From Myotis daubentonii (taxonomy: Eukaryota; Chordata; Mammalia; Chiroptera; Vespertilionidae), in the NCBI RefSeq assembly GCF_963259705.1, contig NC_081840.1, positions 113,494,074 to 113,558,073 of the forward strand: DNA of 64,000 bases. The letters run 5' to 3'. Position 1 is the first letter of the stretch, and each line of letters begins with the position of its first letter. The notes under the pieces were generated by a model. It was not told where the DNA came from. It saw nothing but the letters and a program-made list of their open reading frames with translations, and ran no database searches. Positions 34,287 through 47,404 of the stretch are shown piece by piece. The position numbers and the translations under genes were made by a program.

Positions 34287-37200
34287 TCTCTCCACCCTCT
34301 CTAAATCTCTTCCATAGCAGTACTAAAAAACAGGAAGCCCATCAGCAGACCAGAACAGTAAGGAATTTCTGGAAGATATAAAGCAGATGGAATCAGTAAA
34401 ACCCAAAATTGTTAAAGAGCCTTAAATGAACAGGATGATTACATTGTAAACTGGTAAGTGTTGCTGGCAAGGCCGCAGAATATACCCTAAATCAGAGGCA
34501 GCAAGTGTTGGCAGTAGATATGAGTCACCTGTCCAGTAATTATTGAAGGGTTTAGTGACAATCTGCTAGCCTCTCACTCTCAGAGCGGCTAACTCCTGAA
34601 CTGTCCCCAAAATGAAGGGAGAGAGGGCAGTGATCTGGTTAAGTTCTGGTGGCAAAGATGAAAAAAGCACCTGCAATCCCAGAAGGCAAGTTCTTTGTGC
34701 ACATTCTAAGGGAGATCTGACTGGGTAAACATCCCCCCTCCTCCCTATCCTGTATCCCCTGCAGACAGAAATCCTGCACTCACAATCTGCATTCACAGTG
34801 ATTATTTTATGTTTAGAAACAACTGGATCTTTATTTTTTTAATCTTTCTTGTTGAAAGTATTACATATATCCCCTTTTTTCTCTCACTGACCCTTTATAG
34901 CCAACCCCTGCCTCCCACTTTAACTCATGTTGAGGAAAAATAACTCCATCTAGACTCTCATTTATAAATATAAACTACCATGCAAAAATCATAGAAATAA
35001 AGAAACAAAGAAAGAAAGAGCATTTTTGTTTCTTTCTTTTGTTTAGAAAACAAATACAGGTATTAGCTCCAAGAAAAAAAGTAAATTCTAGAAATCCAAG
35101 AAAACTTTACCTCATTCATAAAATAAGAACCACTAGAAAAAAATACAATCATTACTTGGAAATTATGAGCATGAGAGCCAAGAAGAACACAATGAATCAA
35201 CCAAACAGCACCCCAGAAGAAGAGGTGAATAATGAAATTTAAGTAATTCCCTTGATTAGCCACAGAATATTTCTCTTAAGGTAATCAAAAAATGTACTTT
35301 GGCAGTCCCCTTCAGCACTCTGAGCCGGAGGAAGGCCCAGGGTTTTTATGGTTGTGGGGGGTTGGGCGGAAGTAAAGAGGGGGAAGGCAAGGCTCACTGT
35401 AGTTCCCAGGGAGAAGACCTAGTGAGTCCACCCTGAGCCCTCTGCATCAGCTTTGCCCAAGTATGCCCTGTGCCTTTAATGTCCCAGGACCCTTTACTTT
35501 GCTAAGGCCCTTAGAGTTCAGTGCTGGTACCATCTACCTCCGGGAAGGCTTTCTTCACTTCCAGGCTGATTTACATTTTCTAATATTGCCACAACTAAGT
35601 TTAACTAACTGAATTATAATTACCCATTCCCTACAGACCCAGTGTCACTGAGCAAAGGCTCGTTACCAGATGCACATAGAAGCCAAGACTATGGCACCAG
35701 CTTTTGAGAAAAGGCTTTTGTTTTACAAGTGGAATAACAAGGAGATAGGAGGCAAGACTCAAATCTGTCTTCCCCATCAAGGGTTTGGGGCAGGATTAAG
35801 GGGTTTCAGCACTGGATCTTCCTGGACAATGGACCCTTCACTTAAGAAAGGGATCCGATGTTCAGGATCTGGCCATGTTTGGTCCTTTGGTTCCATGGGG
35901 TAGCAGTTAAGGGTGCGCAAGTATCATTCATGAGTGGTGTTCACAAGTGCTGCTCGCGAACTTTGCTTCCAAGTCTTGCTAGAAACAGGGTAGAACCAGT
36001 TTGAGCTGGTTCTGGGGTGCACCAGGAGTTCAGAAGTTCAAATGTCCTGGGGATCTGGGAGTATCATAATCTGTATACCCAAATTTATATCTCTCTTTAA
36101 ATTATTCCCATAAATAATACAAGAAGCATAGTATTGAGTTCCACCACAGGCTTGGAGACTTAGGGTGCTTGCAGCACCTTAAACAGTTAATACTGTGACA
36201 CATGAGAAACAACATACTGTGAGAATAAGGAACTATCTTCTCAAAACAGATGTTAATGGCCTTTAGGTAGAAATTCCCTAAAGAAAGTTGAGTGTCCCTT
36301 GCACTGCCATTGAAAAATAAATCCTACCTCCTCGACAAGATAGAAAGGCAGATGGAAGAGTATTCAACACAAACTGGAAAAAAAAAAAGTCTTACAGAAA
36401 AGGTTAATGCCTTTTCCACAGAAAATAAAAAAGAGAGATTCAAGGTATCTTCTTTGAAATAATGCCTATTTGTAAAGTTCACCATCTGGATTTAATCTCT
36501 AACATTTAGAGATATAGCACAGGGATACAGGTAATACAAGTCTGATGGAGGAGGAAAAAGATGCAAATAGAAAACACACAAAAACTAAACTAGTTTTTAA
36601 TAATCAGAAGCATAGGCCTAGAGGCCAGGAAGGGATGTGTTCTAAACTCTTTTATACTTAATTCTTACCAGCTTATAAAAGCAGGTTCAAAGAACAGCCT
36701 TGAAGTAAAACTAAAGAATTTAGGGATAGTTAGTTATAAAACCTAGTTTAAACTAAGTGGCTAGGGGGAGGAAGGAAAATGAAAGAATTAGAGAAGGAAT
36801 AGAGGTCCCTTCTCACTGAAAAGTCTGACTGCTTGTTTCAGCTCCAGTTCTAAAATCTCCCACATCGACAGTGAATGAGACTTTATCACAATATAAAGAA
36901 TTATATGCTTCAAATCTTTGTAAAGCAAAATTTATACATTCATATATATATGTATATATATATACACACACACACATATTAGTATAGTCTCTTGGCAGCA
37001 CTCATTCTAAGTAGGGATACTAAGTTAGAAGTTATGGCCTAATTAGCAAATGTCTCTGACAAATATAGCCAACTATATCAAAACTGCTTAGTAGGTAATT
37101 TATGAAAGAAATTCTAATTCAACTGACTAGTGCAGTAAGTGTCAAACAAAAGACAGCAAAATGTATGTTTAAATTTCCACATTTTATAAGAGAGAAACTC

Positions 37201-37442
37201 TAAAGTATAATGAAATAAAAAGCACATTACATAAATTTCATTATTTTAGTATGAGAGGCACTGATACACAACAGAGCTTTGTTTTTCCACAAAGAACTTT
37301 GTCACCGATGGCCCTATCATTTTCCAATTTAAAAATCTCACATGTCAATAAATTCTCCAAGGTACTTACAATCTTAATTTAAAACACTACAAACCACACT
37401 ATCATATTATTAGTAAATGACAAGTTGGGAGTTTCCACTTAC
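34287..37442. other. LRRC49 intron (3' of the second exon), mostly unique
   Basis: No further exon recognised. A short minus-strand L1 tail may lie at 34836-34925 (AAAGTATTACATATATCCCC). A (TA)/(CA) run is at 36938-36977. I looked for the next LRRC49 exon here by eye and did not find it. Confidence 0.45.
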
Positions 37443-37504
37443 TTAGATATATTGTTGAAGCTGAGAAACAGACGTTGGAGGCAGGGCAAATTATCCACAT
37501 CTCT
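37443..37504 (-). CDS. LRRC49: LRRC49 exon (62 bp), leucine-rich repeat
   Basis: A minus-strand exon. The acceptor is the pyrimidine-rich TTTCCTTCTAG just above 37504, the donor GTAAGTGG just below 37443. It encodes RDVDNLPCLQRLFLSFNNIS plus two bases of the next codon. The LxxLxLSxNxIS pattern is a leucine-rich repeat. It continues in phase from the exon at 51619-51762, and the joined residues follow the LRRC49 order I know (ITFV then RDVDNL). LRRC49 is a cytoplasmic scaffold subunit of the tubulin polyglutamylase complex with TTLL1, TPGS1, TPGS2 and NICN1. The last exonic base is A where G is more common before GT, a mild weakening of the donor. Confidence 0.85.
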
Positions 37505-38198
37505 CTAGAAGGAAACAGAAAGCAAAAATTGATCAGCCGAAAGCAAAAGAAATATTATAAATGTCTTCTTGCTCAGCTGTTGAAATAAATAGTCATTTCT
37601 AGTCACTGCAACCTTGCTGGACCATAGATTTCTCCTGGACATTGGGCTCCATTCTTCTCCACTGCAGATTAAAGGGGAGGGCTTCAGTACATCCGCAGAA
37701 CACGCTGCACCACTCACAAGGTAAAGCACTGAAGGGAACAGAGAAATGCTGCCGCTAGCCTCTTAAGCATGCTTTTGGGAAAGAAGCCAAAATGCTTCTT
37801 CAGCATTTGCACTGTAGCACAAATGTAGTATGATCAAACATTTGTTAAAAATCATTTTTACAAGGAAGCCATTCTAATGCTTTAAATTTTAAATTTATGT
37901 AATTCTCTTTCCAAATAGTACTGAGAATTTCAAAGCAATTTACTTCACGATTCTCAAACCTTTGGAAATATACCACTCAGTTACAAATGAACAAAACACA
38001 AACAATTCCTCCATAAAACTAAACGCAGATCATAGTGTCACTGAAGGGCACCAAAAGGGCAATTTCCATTCTGAGCAAGAATTGGAGGTTCTTGTAATTG
38101 GAAATTTACCCTTTACTGTTAAGGTATAGCACCCAAAAGCAAACCTCTGCTGTTTACATGTAGTTACATTCAGCAAATGTTGAAATCTTTGGCCCAAA
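37505..38198. other. LRRC49 intron, unassigned
   Basis: No repeat recognised between the exon and the first SINE. Confidence 0.5.
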
Positions 38199-38395
38199 TT
38201 ATTGATTTTTAGAGAGAGAGAAAGGGAAAGAGAGAAAGACTGAGGTGAGAGCAGATCACTGATCATCTGCCTCCTGCACACCCTATGCTGGCGATCAAAC
38301 CCACAACCCAGGCATGTACCTGACTGGGAATCTAACCAGTAACCTTTTGGTGCACAAGACAACACCCAACCAACTGAGCTACACCAGCCAGGGCC
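38199..38395 (-). mobile_element. Older Ves-type SINE
   Basis: The minus-strand head at the right (complement of CTACACCAGCCAGGGCC), the CTGCCTCCTGCACACCC block and the GA-rich tract mark a Ves SINE, more diverged than the copies at 26661 or 31254. Confidence 0.82.
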
Positions 38396-38714
38396 TAAAT
38401 GATTTTTTAAAAATCATAAAATAAAAACAAAGTTACCTAATCTCATTAAGTAAAAAGACACAAACCTTCTGAAAAGTATGACATATGGAGTAACAGAGTC
38501 TTAAGAGGAAGCTTAGTCTGTAATATCATTATTTACGTAAGAAAAAGTATACAGTTGAGATTGCTGCAGGGGTAGGGTGGAAGTGGATGGGAAGGTGACT
38601 CAGGATTTCATACTATCCTAGAGGCTGAGAGCACAAGATTCCATTTACCCTGACTTCCAGTACTCTGCTTTTTAAAACAGCACAGGGGTCCTCCAACCTT
38701 CTCTCAACCCCTGC

Positions 38715-38928
38715 CAGTGATGGTGAACCTTTTGAGCTTGGCGTGTCAGCATTTTGAAAAACTCTAACTTAACTCTGATGCCGTGTCACATATAGAAATT
38801 TTTTGATATTTGCAACCTTAGTAAAACAAAGATTTATATTTTTGATATTTATTTTATATATTTAAATGCCACTTAACAAAGAAAAAAACAAAGAAATGAG
38901 TTGGCGTGTCATAGGTTCGCCATCACTG
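38715..38928. mobile_element. hAT MITE
   Basis: Ends CAGTGATGGTGAACCTTTTG and (complement) CAGTGATGGCGAACCTATGA are inverted repeats. The interior holds AGCTTGGCGTGTCAGCATTT and again TTGGCGTGTC near the right. No exact 8-bp duplication is visible, so the flanks have changed. Confidence 0.8.
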
Positions 38929-40909
38929 CCTTCGGCCCTAAAGAGTGTAAAACGAATATAATTGCAGCTATCAAATCACCCAGTAAATGCACCATTCATT
39001 TGGCATTACCATTCTCAGGCCCACCCCTGAAAAATCTGTTCCATAGCTGTGAGTTAGTGATTTTTAGAGTTTATCAACCATGGTCAAAATTAAGTCTGCA
39101 TGGAACAGGAAGTCCCCTCAGTGGGTGATAGGTTCCACATGTTGGCAAACTTCTTGAACCAGCTCTACCAGCTACCTCACGCTCTGATATTCCCAGAAAT
39201 GAGAGAGGAGGAGGAGTGATAGACTAGTAGTAGAGCTGATTTTATTTCATGGCTCTATTTTCCAAAGAAAATGGTAGCTTGCTTCCTATCTGCTCCCCAG
39301 AAGTATGGAGTCACAAGCTAACTGAAAGCCCTCTCTGAACTCTGGGGGAATCTGTTCTCCAGTTCTTCCTGCAATCTGCCTGAGATATTGCTAGGCACTA
39401 GCATTGTTTGCTGGCATTCAACTGGAAGAAACTGAGAAGCAGTAGCCTAGAATTCCACTAAATCAAGGCATCTTAAAAAAATTATTTTTTTTGTCTCTTT
39501 GAGCTCCAGCCTACCACCTCCAGAAACTACAGACACCTTTCAAGACATATTTTTTGGCTATTAAAATATAAAATCAAATTACATCAGGTGATAATTTATG
39601 AGAAAAGTTTTTTAAACTTTAATTAAGGTATAATGTTTTACATTTATCTTCATTTATAAAATAAAATTTTAGCATGTTTTATCAAATTTTCAAAATCAAT
39701 AATTGTCATGATCTATAGAGCTATGAAAAATATTCACAATAAATTGAAAACCTAAAAATCAGAATTCAACTGCATATATAACCACTTCAATAGGCAGTCT
39801 TTACAGCAGTTTAACAAGCAAAATAATTACAATCATTTTTGTTGTTCCAAATTTCATTTTTTTAAAGAAAATTATAACTTTTCCTTAATTTTTCTAGCAA
39901 TTCAGAGATATACTTTGTAAGGAATTCCTAGCATTACAATTATGGGGGAATCAGTATTCAACAATTTGTTTACCAAAAATGTTTAATTATTTTTGGAATG
40001 ATGGGGAAAGGAGAAATGATGTAAAAAAGCTAAATCCTCACTTTGAGAAAAAATCACCATATTTCATTATCAAGCATTAAACTCAACAGTTCTTTTCTGG
40101 AGATAACAATATCATAGGCAGAAAAACTATTGCAAAGAAGCAATAATGTTAACATACCTAAGATGAGAAGATAATGAAATAAAATATTTATATATAAAAT
40201 ATTTATAGCTCATGTTATTAATCTGCTCATAGTTTCAAATTTATTATATTTAACAAAATGCAATTCTGAGAATCACATTCAAAACTTTTTTGAAGATTCA
40301 AAACCATTTTATATATTTATAAATATAATCATTTTAAAATAGATTTAAATAAAACTACTACAAGATTATTGAGATTATAATTCTTTAGTCTTCAAAAGCA
40401 TAACTTGCCATTTGATAAATATGCCTGCCCTATTCTGCTCAGTGTTTTCCACATTCTTAAACTTCACAAAAGAACTAAATGATTCAGCAATCTGACCATG
40501 TGTATAACATCTATTTCTGGAGCTATTTTTAGAGCAACCTCCTGCAGAGGAATAAGGAAGAAGAAAGGCAAAGAGACAAAGGCTTTGGCATGCATGAAGT
40601 AGGACAAAGATGACTATAATAAAATCACAGTTACTCTCATCTTGTTATTTATTCCGTCATACAAAAAAAGTCAGAGTAAAATATATATAGGGGTGATTGA
40701 TATAATTTTGAGAACTGGAAATTAATTTATTAACAAAGCACAATAAGTTTGGAAAAAACAAAGGAAAAGTGGTATTTTTTATAAAGAGGTTTATTAAATT
40801 AATTCTAACATAATTGATTACTTGCTACACTCATGACTTTGTGACAGAGACACATATTATATGAGGAATAACATGTGTAAGCTATCATATCAATGACTCT
40901 AGTCATATA
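38929..40909. other. LRRC49 intron, AT-rich, unassigned
   Basis: No recognised features; very AT-rich from 39470 to 40900. Confidence 0.5.
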
Positions 40910-41540
40910 CAGTGGAACCTCGGTTCTCAAATTCAATTCATTCCGAAAGGCTGTGTGAGAAGCAATTTGTTCGAAAACCGAATGATTTTTTTCCATTAGA
41001 AATAATGTAAATTGAATTAATCCATTCCAGACCCACAAATGATTCCATTTTAATCTTTCTTATATACAGTACATGTCTAATGTACTGTTTAATCTACAAA
41101 TAAACACTTCTTTTCTTAAGTTTACCGAACCACCTCCTACTAGCCTTAAGTCACTTTCAGCACTCATTCCAGGGGTATCTTTCCGGTCACCATGCTGCAT
41201 CTTTGTTTGTTTATATATTGCTGCCTCCAAAATGCTGACGCTGGCTAACTGCTTTTTATTTATCCAAATCTACAACAGTTTTTATACCTCTTCAACGGCC
41301 TGTGATCATTATTTCCTTCACACTCTTAGCAATAGTTGCACTAGATGGCCTCTTTATGTGTTAAAATTGTGCTAACCTTTGACTCCCCCAACAACAAAAG
41401 CATTCTCTCCTTTTTTTGTGGCCTGAGAGATCTTTCAAAAACCAAAGTTTGGTTTCACAACCTAGACGTTTTTTCTGTGCACAACTTGGCTGAGAACCAA
41501 ATTGTTCATAAATTGGAGATGGTAGAGAAAGGTTTGACTG
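40910..41540. mobile_element. TA-flanked inverted-repeat DNA transposon, non-autonomous
   Basis: The left end CAGTGGAACCTCGGTTCTCA and the complement of the right end CAGTCAAACCTTTCTCTACC are imperfect inverted repeats, flanked by TA at 40908-40909 and 41541-41542. The interior has TTCGAAAACCGAATGA and TTGGCTGAGAACCAAATTG, in keeping with a Tc1/mariner-superfamily (Tigger- or mariner-like) element. The frames inside are short and show no transposase motifs. Confidence 0.65.
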
Positions 41541-41542
41541 TA

Positions 41543-42103
41543 TTTAAAAATGCCAATGAAGAAAAGCCCATTATTTGGTCTGTTACCCAAAGGCATTAAT
41601 ATGCATATCTGCTTTTTATATTTGTTTACTACCCATTACATGGCAATAAATATCAATCTAGCTGCAAGTTACTCTTCAAGTGTGCTTTTCTTCTATGCAC
41701 TGTTGTGATCCTCTCACACAAAGAAAACAATAAAAGGGAACTGGAAATAATTGATAACAGCCATTGATACTCTGACTACATAGATTGCTAGTCTTTATAA
41801 TCTAGGACAGATAGATTTAATAGCTATGAGAAAAAAGAAAAAAAAGCCTCCATCTCATAATCATGGGTTTTTTCTCACTTGAATTTGTAGTTCAAATTTA
41901 CATCACATGCATGATCTAACAAAACTCCTCATAAAAAATGGTCCTTAGCATTCATGCCCCTATCACTCCTGGCAAAACTTGCTGAAAGACATAAACTCAA
42001 CTCAGGCTTTAATAACTTTCTGACTATGACAAGCTACTAACCTATGGGGGTAAAAAAGTTGGTATGAGCAAGTAGAAATTTCAGAAAGCAAACTGCCAAA
42101 AAA
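41543..42103. other. Intronic sequence, nothing recognised
   Basis: No gene or repeat recognised. Confidence 0.5.
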
Positions 42104-42956
42104 TTGACCTCTCCCCGCCAGCTCCAGTCCCACCCTCCATGCACATGCCTTCACCCCCCTACTGTCTGTGTCCATTGGTTATGCTTATTTGCATACATAC
42201 AAGTCCTTTGGTTGATCTCTTACAACACACCCCCAGTCTCCCCTACCTTCCCTCTGAAGTTTGAGAGTCTATTCCACGCTTCTATGTCTCTGGCTCTATT
42301 TTTGTTCATCAGTTTTATGTTGTTCATTATATTCCACAAATGAGTGAGATCATGTGATATTTTTCATTCTCCAACTGTCTTATTTTGCTTAGCATAATGC
42401 TCTCCAGGTCCACCCATGCTATTGCAAATGGTAAGAGTTCTTTCTTTTTTTACAGCACCATAGTATCCCATTGTGTAGATGTGCCACGGTTTTCTAATCC
42501 ACTTGTCTGTCTGCTGATGGGCCCTTAGGCTGTTTCCAAATCTTAGCTATTGTAAATTGTGCTGCTATGAACATAGGGGTACATATATCCTTTCTGATTG
42601 GTGTTTCTGTTTTCTTGGAATATATTTGTAGAAGTGGGATCACTGGGTCAAATGGGAGTTCCATTTTAATTTTTTGAGGAAGCTCCATACTGTCTTCCAC
42701 AGTGGATGCACCAGTCTGCATTCCCACCAGCGGTGCACAAGGTTTATTTTCCTCCACATCCTCACCAGCACGTGTCATTTGTTGATTTGCTGATGATAGC
42801 CATTCTGTCGGGTGTGAGATGGTGTCTCATTGGTGTTTTGATTTGCATCTCTCGGATGATTAGTGACTTTGAGCATGTTTTCATATGTCTCTTGGCCTTC
42901 TCTATGTCCACTTTCGAAAAGTGTCCATTTAGGTCCTTTGCCCATTTCATTTTTAA
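42104..42956 (-). mobile_element. LINE-1 3' end, 5'-truncated (first of two)
   Basis: Minus-strand L1 from the 3' UTR (CTACTGTCTGTGTCCATTGG, complement side) through ORF2 C-terminal text (frame 42494-42778 with WKQPKGPSADRQVD). It ends near 42956 where a second L1 tail begins. Confidence 0.87.
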
Positions 42957-44178
42957 TTATTTTTGTACTGTTTAAAATATTACAAATAGTAGTACATATG
43001 TCTGCTTTTTTCCCCAATTTACCTTCCCCCAGCCTCCCCTACCCACAGGAACATGCCCTTCCCCCCCCCGCCCCTCCCCCCAGTGTCTTGTGTCCATTGG
43101 TTATGCTTATATGCATGCATACAAGTCCTTCAGTTGATCTCTTACCCACCCCCCCCACCAACACCTCTCAGCCTTCCCACTATAATTTGACAGTCTGTTC
43201 AATGCTTCTCTGCCTCTGTATCTATCTTTTTGTTCATCAGGTTATAATGTTCTTTATTATCCATACATGAGTGAGATCATGTGGTATTTTTCTTTCACTG
43301 CCTGGCTTATTTCATTTAGCATAATGCTCTCCAGTTCCATCCATGCTGCTGCAAATGATAAGAATTCCTTCTTTTTTATAGCAGCGTAGTATTCCATTGT
43401 ATAGATGTACCACAGTTTTCTAATCCACTCATCTGCTGATGGGCACTTAGGCTGTTTCCAAATCTTAGCTATTGTAAATTGTGCTGCTATGAACATAAGG
43501 GTGCATATATCCTTTCTGATTGGTGTTTCTGGCTTCTTGGGATATACTCCTAGAAATGGGATTACCGGGTCAAAAGGGAGTTCCATTTTTAACTTCTTGA
43601 GGTAACTCCATACTGTCTTCCACAGTGGCTGCACCAGTCTGCATTCCCACCAGCAGTGAAGTGGGGCTCCTTTTTCTCCACATCCTCTCCAGCACTTGTC
43701 ATTTGTTGATTTGTTGATGATAGCCAGTCTGACAGGTATGAGGTGGTACCTCATTGTTGTTTTGATTTGCATCTCTCAGATAATTAGTGACTTTGAGCAT
43801 GTTTTCATGTCTCTTAGCTTTCTGAATGTCCTCTTTCGAAAAGGTCCTATGCCCATTTTTTGATTGGGTTGTTTATCTTCCTTTTGTTAAGTTGCATGAG
43901 TTCCTTATAAATGTTGGAGATTAAACCCTTATCAGTGATAACATTGGCAAATATGTTCTCCCATGCAGTGGGCTCTCTTGTTGTTTTGTTGATGGTTTCT
44001 TTTGCTGTGCAGAAGCTTTTTATTTTGATGCAGTCTCAGTTGTTTATTTTCTCCTTAGTTTCCATTGCCCTGAGCTGTATCGGTAAAGATATTGTTACAA
44101 CATATGTTTGATATTCTGCTGCCTATGGATTCTTCTAAGATTTTTATGGTTTCCCATCTTACCTTTAAGTCACCCCAT
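42957..44178 (-). mobile_element. LINE-1 3' end, 5'-truncated (second of two)
   Basis: It repeats the same L1 region in the same orientation. The frame 43257-43772 is open for 171 residues and includes [13 protein letters not shown] and MEYYAAIKKKEFLSFA, so this copy is younger than its neighbour. It extends further 5' to about 44178. One L1 may have inserted next to the tail of the other. Confidence 0.87.
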
Positions 44179-44180
44179 AG

Positions 44181-44249
44181 ATTGGCCCTGATCGCCGGCC
44201 AGGCCTAGGAACCCTACCCGTGCATGAATTTCGTGCACTGGGCCTCTAG
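44181..44249 (+). mobile_element. Helitron 3' end fragment
   Basis: Only the last 69 bp: GATCGCCGGCCAGGCCTAGG, a hairpin (GTGCATGAATTTCGTGCAC) and the CTAG end followed by T. The 5' part is absent and L1 text abuts it. The same 3' end type is at 26430-26501. Confidence 0.8.
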
Positions 44250-45232
44250 TAGTATCATAAAATGTTAATTTCCTGGTTTTCATTACTGTAATGTGGTTAC
44301 ATAGGAAAATTCCTTGATTTTAGAAAATACACACTGAAATATGTGAACATAAAGATGTTTAATGCCTGCAACTTACTCTTAAATGGTTCAGAAAAAAATA
44401 GAGAAACAAAGAGATTGATAGATATAAAGAGAAAGAAAGAGAGAATGATCAAGAGAGAGGATAAAGCAAATGTACTAAAATGCTATCATTTAAAAAATCT
44501 AAATAACAGTTACTGGTAACTATTATTATACCATTATTGCAACATTTTCTGAAATGATGTCAAAATTTAAAATGTTAAAAAGGTTAAGGAATAAAAAAGA
44601 TATACCAGGAAAAAGTAACCAAAAGAAAGCCGATATTAACATTATACAAAATAAATGTTAAGACAAGAAGTATTATTAGCTTTCTGATACATACACTACA
44701 TACCTAGAACAGTGTCTGGCATAAGGCCCATGCTCAAAAATTGTTGTTCAATGAAGGAGTAATAAAGATATGTAATACATAATGAGGAAAGGAACAATTT
44801 ACCAGGAAAATGCACCGATTTTAAATTTACATACACCTAGAAACATAGCTTCAAATACTGAGTACATACTAGGCAAATATATTGTTAATAAATATTGACT
44901 ATAAGTATTAACAAGGTAATAAAGCAAACCTCAACAAACGTAAAAGAACCAATTACATATAATCCACATTCACTAGCCACAATAAAATAAATTAGAAAAG
45001 AATGACAAGACAATCCATATTAAAAAATTTTAGAAATATTTCTTAATAGCACATAGCTCAAAGAAGAAATAATACTGTAACTCAGAAAATAATAAAACTA
45101 CTAAATTGCAAAACTTGGGGAAAGAAACTATAGTGGTTTTTAAGAGGGAAATTTATAACCTTAAGCGCTCATATTAAAAAATTAAAAATACTGAAAAGAA
45201 ATGTATCAAATATCCAGCACAAAACCTTAGAA

Positions 45233-45543
45233 CAGTGGTTCTCAACCTTCCTAATGCCGCGACCCTTTAATACAGTTCCTCATGTTGTGGTGACCCCCAA
45301 CCATAAAATTACTTTGTTGCTACTTCATAACTGTAATTTTTGCTACTGTTATGAATCGTAATGTAAATATCTGATATGCAGGATGTATTTTCATTGTTAC
45401 AAATTGAACATAATTAAAGTATAGTGATTAATCACAAAAACAATATGTAATTATATATGGGTTTTCCGATGGTCTTAGGCAACCCCTGTGAAAGGGTCGT
45501 TCAACCCCCAAAGGGGTTGCAACCCACAGGTTGAGAACCGCTG
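45233..45543. mobile_element. SPIN-type hAT element with perfect 8-bp TSD
   Basis: A 311-bp non-autonomous element with ends CAGTGGTTCTCAACCTTCCT and (complement) CAGCGGTTCTCAACCTGTGG, flanked by CCTTAGAA at 45225-45232 and 45544-45551. The interior GTTTTCCGATGGTCTTAGGC and GAAAGGGTCGTTCAACCCCC match the SPIN family as I know it. SPIN elements are known for horizontal transfer among tetrapods. No transposase is present. Confidence 0.93.
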
Positions 45544-45928
45544 CCTTAGAAAGAAAATAGAGGGGATAAGAGATGACATCAAAAATCCACAAAATAATAT
45601 TTTTTAAAAGCTATGAGAGAGGTTCAATAAAGCCAAAAGCTGGTTCTGTTAAACCACTAGTAAAATACACAGCCCTCAGGTAATATTGATAAAAAAAAAA
45701 AAGTGTACAAATAAGCATTAGTAGAAGTGATAAGGAAGACATGACTACAAATAGAACATTAGAAAGAAAATTTAGATGAAAGAAAACTATTATACATCAA
45801 AACTGATGCCTACTATTATTACTGAGTTCAATAGTTTAAAACTACCCTGACTATTTAACAGATAAATTCTACAAATATTCCAGGAACAGGTCATCTTTAT
45901 CTCATATTAAACTGAGATTTATACTAAA

Positions 45929-46461
45929 CTAGAGGCCTGGTGCACGAAATTCAAATTCTTGCGCGGGGGGGGGGGGGGGGGGGCCCTCAGTCCGTCCTGT
46001 ATCCTCTCACAATCTGGGACCGTTCAAGAGACGTCTGATTGCTGGTTTAGGCCTGATCCCACAGGCTCCTAACCTGCCTGCCTGATCACCCCTAACTGCT
46101 TGCCTGCCTGCCTGATCGCCTCTAACCACCTCTGCCTGACTGCCTGGTCACCCCTAACTGCTCACCCCAACCACTCGCCTGCCTGCATGATCACCCCTAA
46201 CCGCCTCTGCCTGCCTGCCTGATTGCCCCTAACCGCCTTTGCTTGCCTGACTGATCACCCCTAATCGCTTGCCTGCCTGCCTGATCGCCCCTAACCACTC
46301 TGCATGCCTGCCTGAGTGTCCCTAAATGCTCGCCTGCCTGCCTGATTGCCCCTAACCACCTCTGCCTTGGCCCCCACCATGGTGGCTTTGTCCAGAATGA
46401 CATTCAGAAGGTCGTTTGGCTGTCTGGTCTAATTAGCATATTATGCTTTTATTATTATAGA
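45929..46461 (-). mobile_element. Helitron with minisatellite, minus strand
   Basis: The minus-strand 3' end is CTAG at 45929-45932 after an A. The 5' end is the complement of GCTTTTATTATTATAGA, ending at 46461 before T. A 17-base G run lies at about 45965-45982. The interior (46040-46375) is a tandem repeat of about 40-47 bp built on CTGCCTGCCTGATCGCCCCT. Confidence 0.85.
46040..46375. repeat. Minisatellite in Helitron
   Basis: About eight imperfect copies of a 40-47 bp unit with CCTAACCGCCTCTGCCTGCC as core. Confidence 0.85.
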
Positions 46462-47243
46462 TAGAAAACCAAAATAGAGATACACAATTAAAATGGGAAG
46501 TGCCCCTATTATACTTTACAAAGCTAGTATGACCTTTATACCAGAAAAAAACAATAAAAATAAAAGAAAGTACAGGCCAATCTCATTTATTAACATACAT
46601 GTAAATATTGTAAATAAATTATTAACAAACAAAATCAGTAATGTATATAACATACATAATGACCAAAAATGTTGGAATGACTTATTACAAAATCTTACAA
46701 TTTTCAAATTTAATTTATTAAAAAGAATCCATATGATCAATATAAGAATTGAAGAAAAATCATTTAATGAAACCCAACAACCATTCATAATATAAACTTT
46801 AAGCAAACTAATAAGGATAATTTCTTCAGACTGATAAATGGCATTTAGCAGACACAACAAGTGATGCATTCCCTTTAAAATAAAAAATAAGGTACTTTTA
46901 CTTCTTTATCCAACTTTGTACTGGAGATTCAGTCAAACTGGAAGTTCAGTCAAACAAGAAGATACAAAATCTACAATAGGGAAAAACTATCATTGTTTGT
47001 AAAAATAAAATTAAAATATATATATATGTCTAAATTTTAAAAAACCTAAGGTAATCTACAGATATTTTATTCAAATTATTAAGTGTTAGAGCAAGGTTGC
47101 TAGATATAAGATCAATGAACCAAAATAAACTGTGGTTCCATATACTAGTAACAGTAGGAAACCTATTTCTGACCAAAAAACATTTACAATAACAAAAAAG
47201 TATAAGATATCTAGGAAGAAATCTAAAGAAAACAAAATAAAAA

Positions 47244-47354
47244 TGCCCTGGACAATGTATCCCAGTAGCCCAGTGGTTAGAGTGTTGGCCCCCACACCTA
47301 AGAGTCGCAGGTTTGATTCTCAGTTAAGAGCATATACCTGGGTTGCAGGTTTGA

Positions 47355-47404
<50 letters not shown>

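Noticed and set aside
1..37442. Further LRRC49 exons downstream of 37443
   Set aside because: I looked for text encoding the next expected residues and found none by eye. A protein-to-genome alignment would be decisive.
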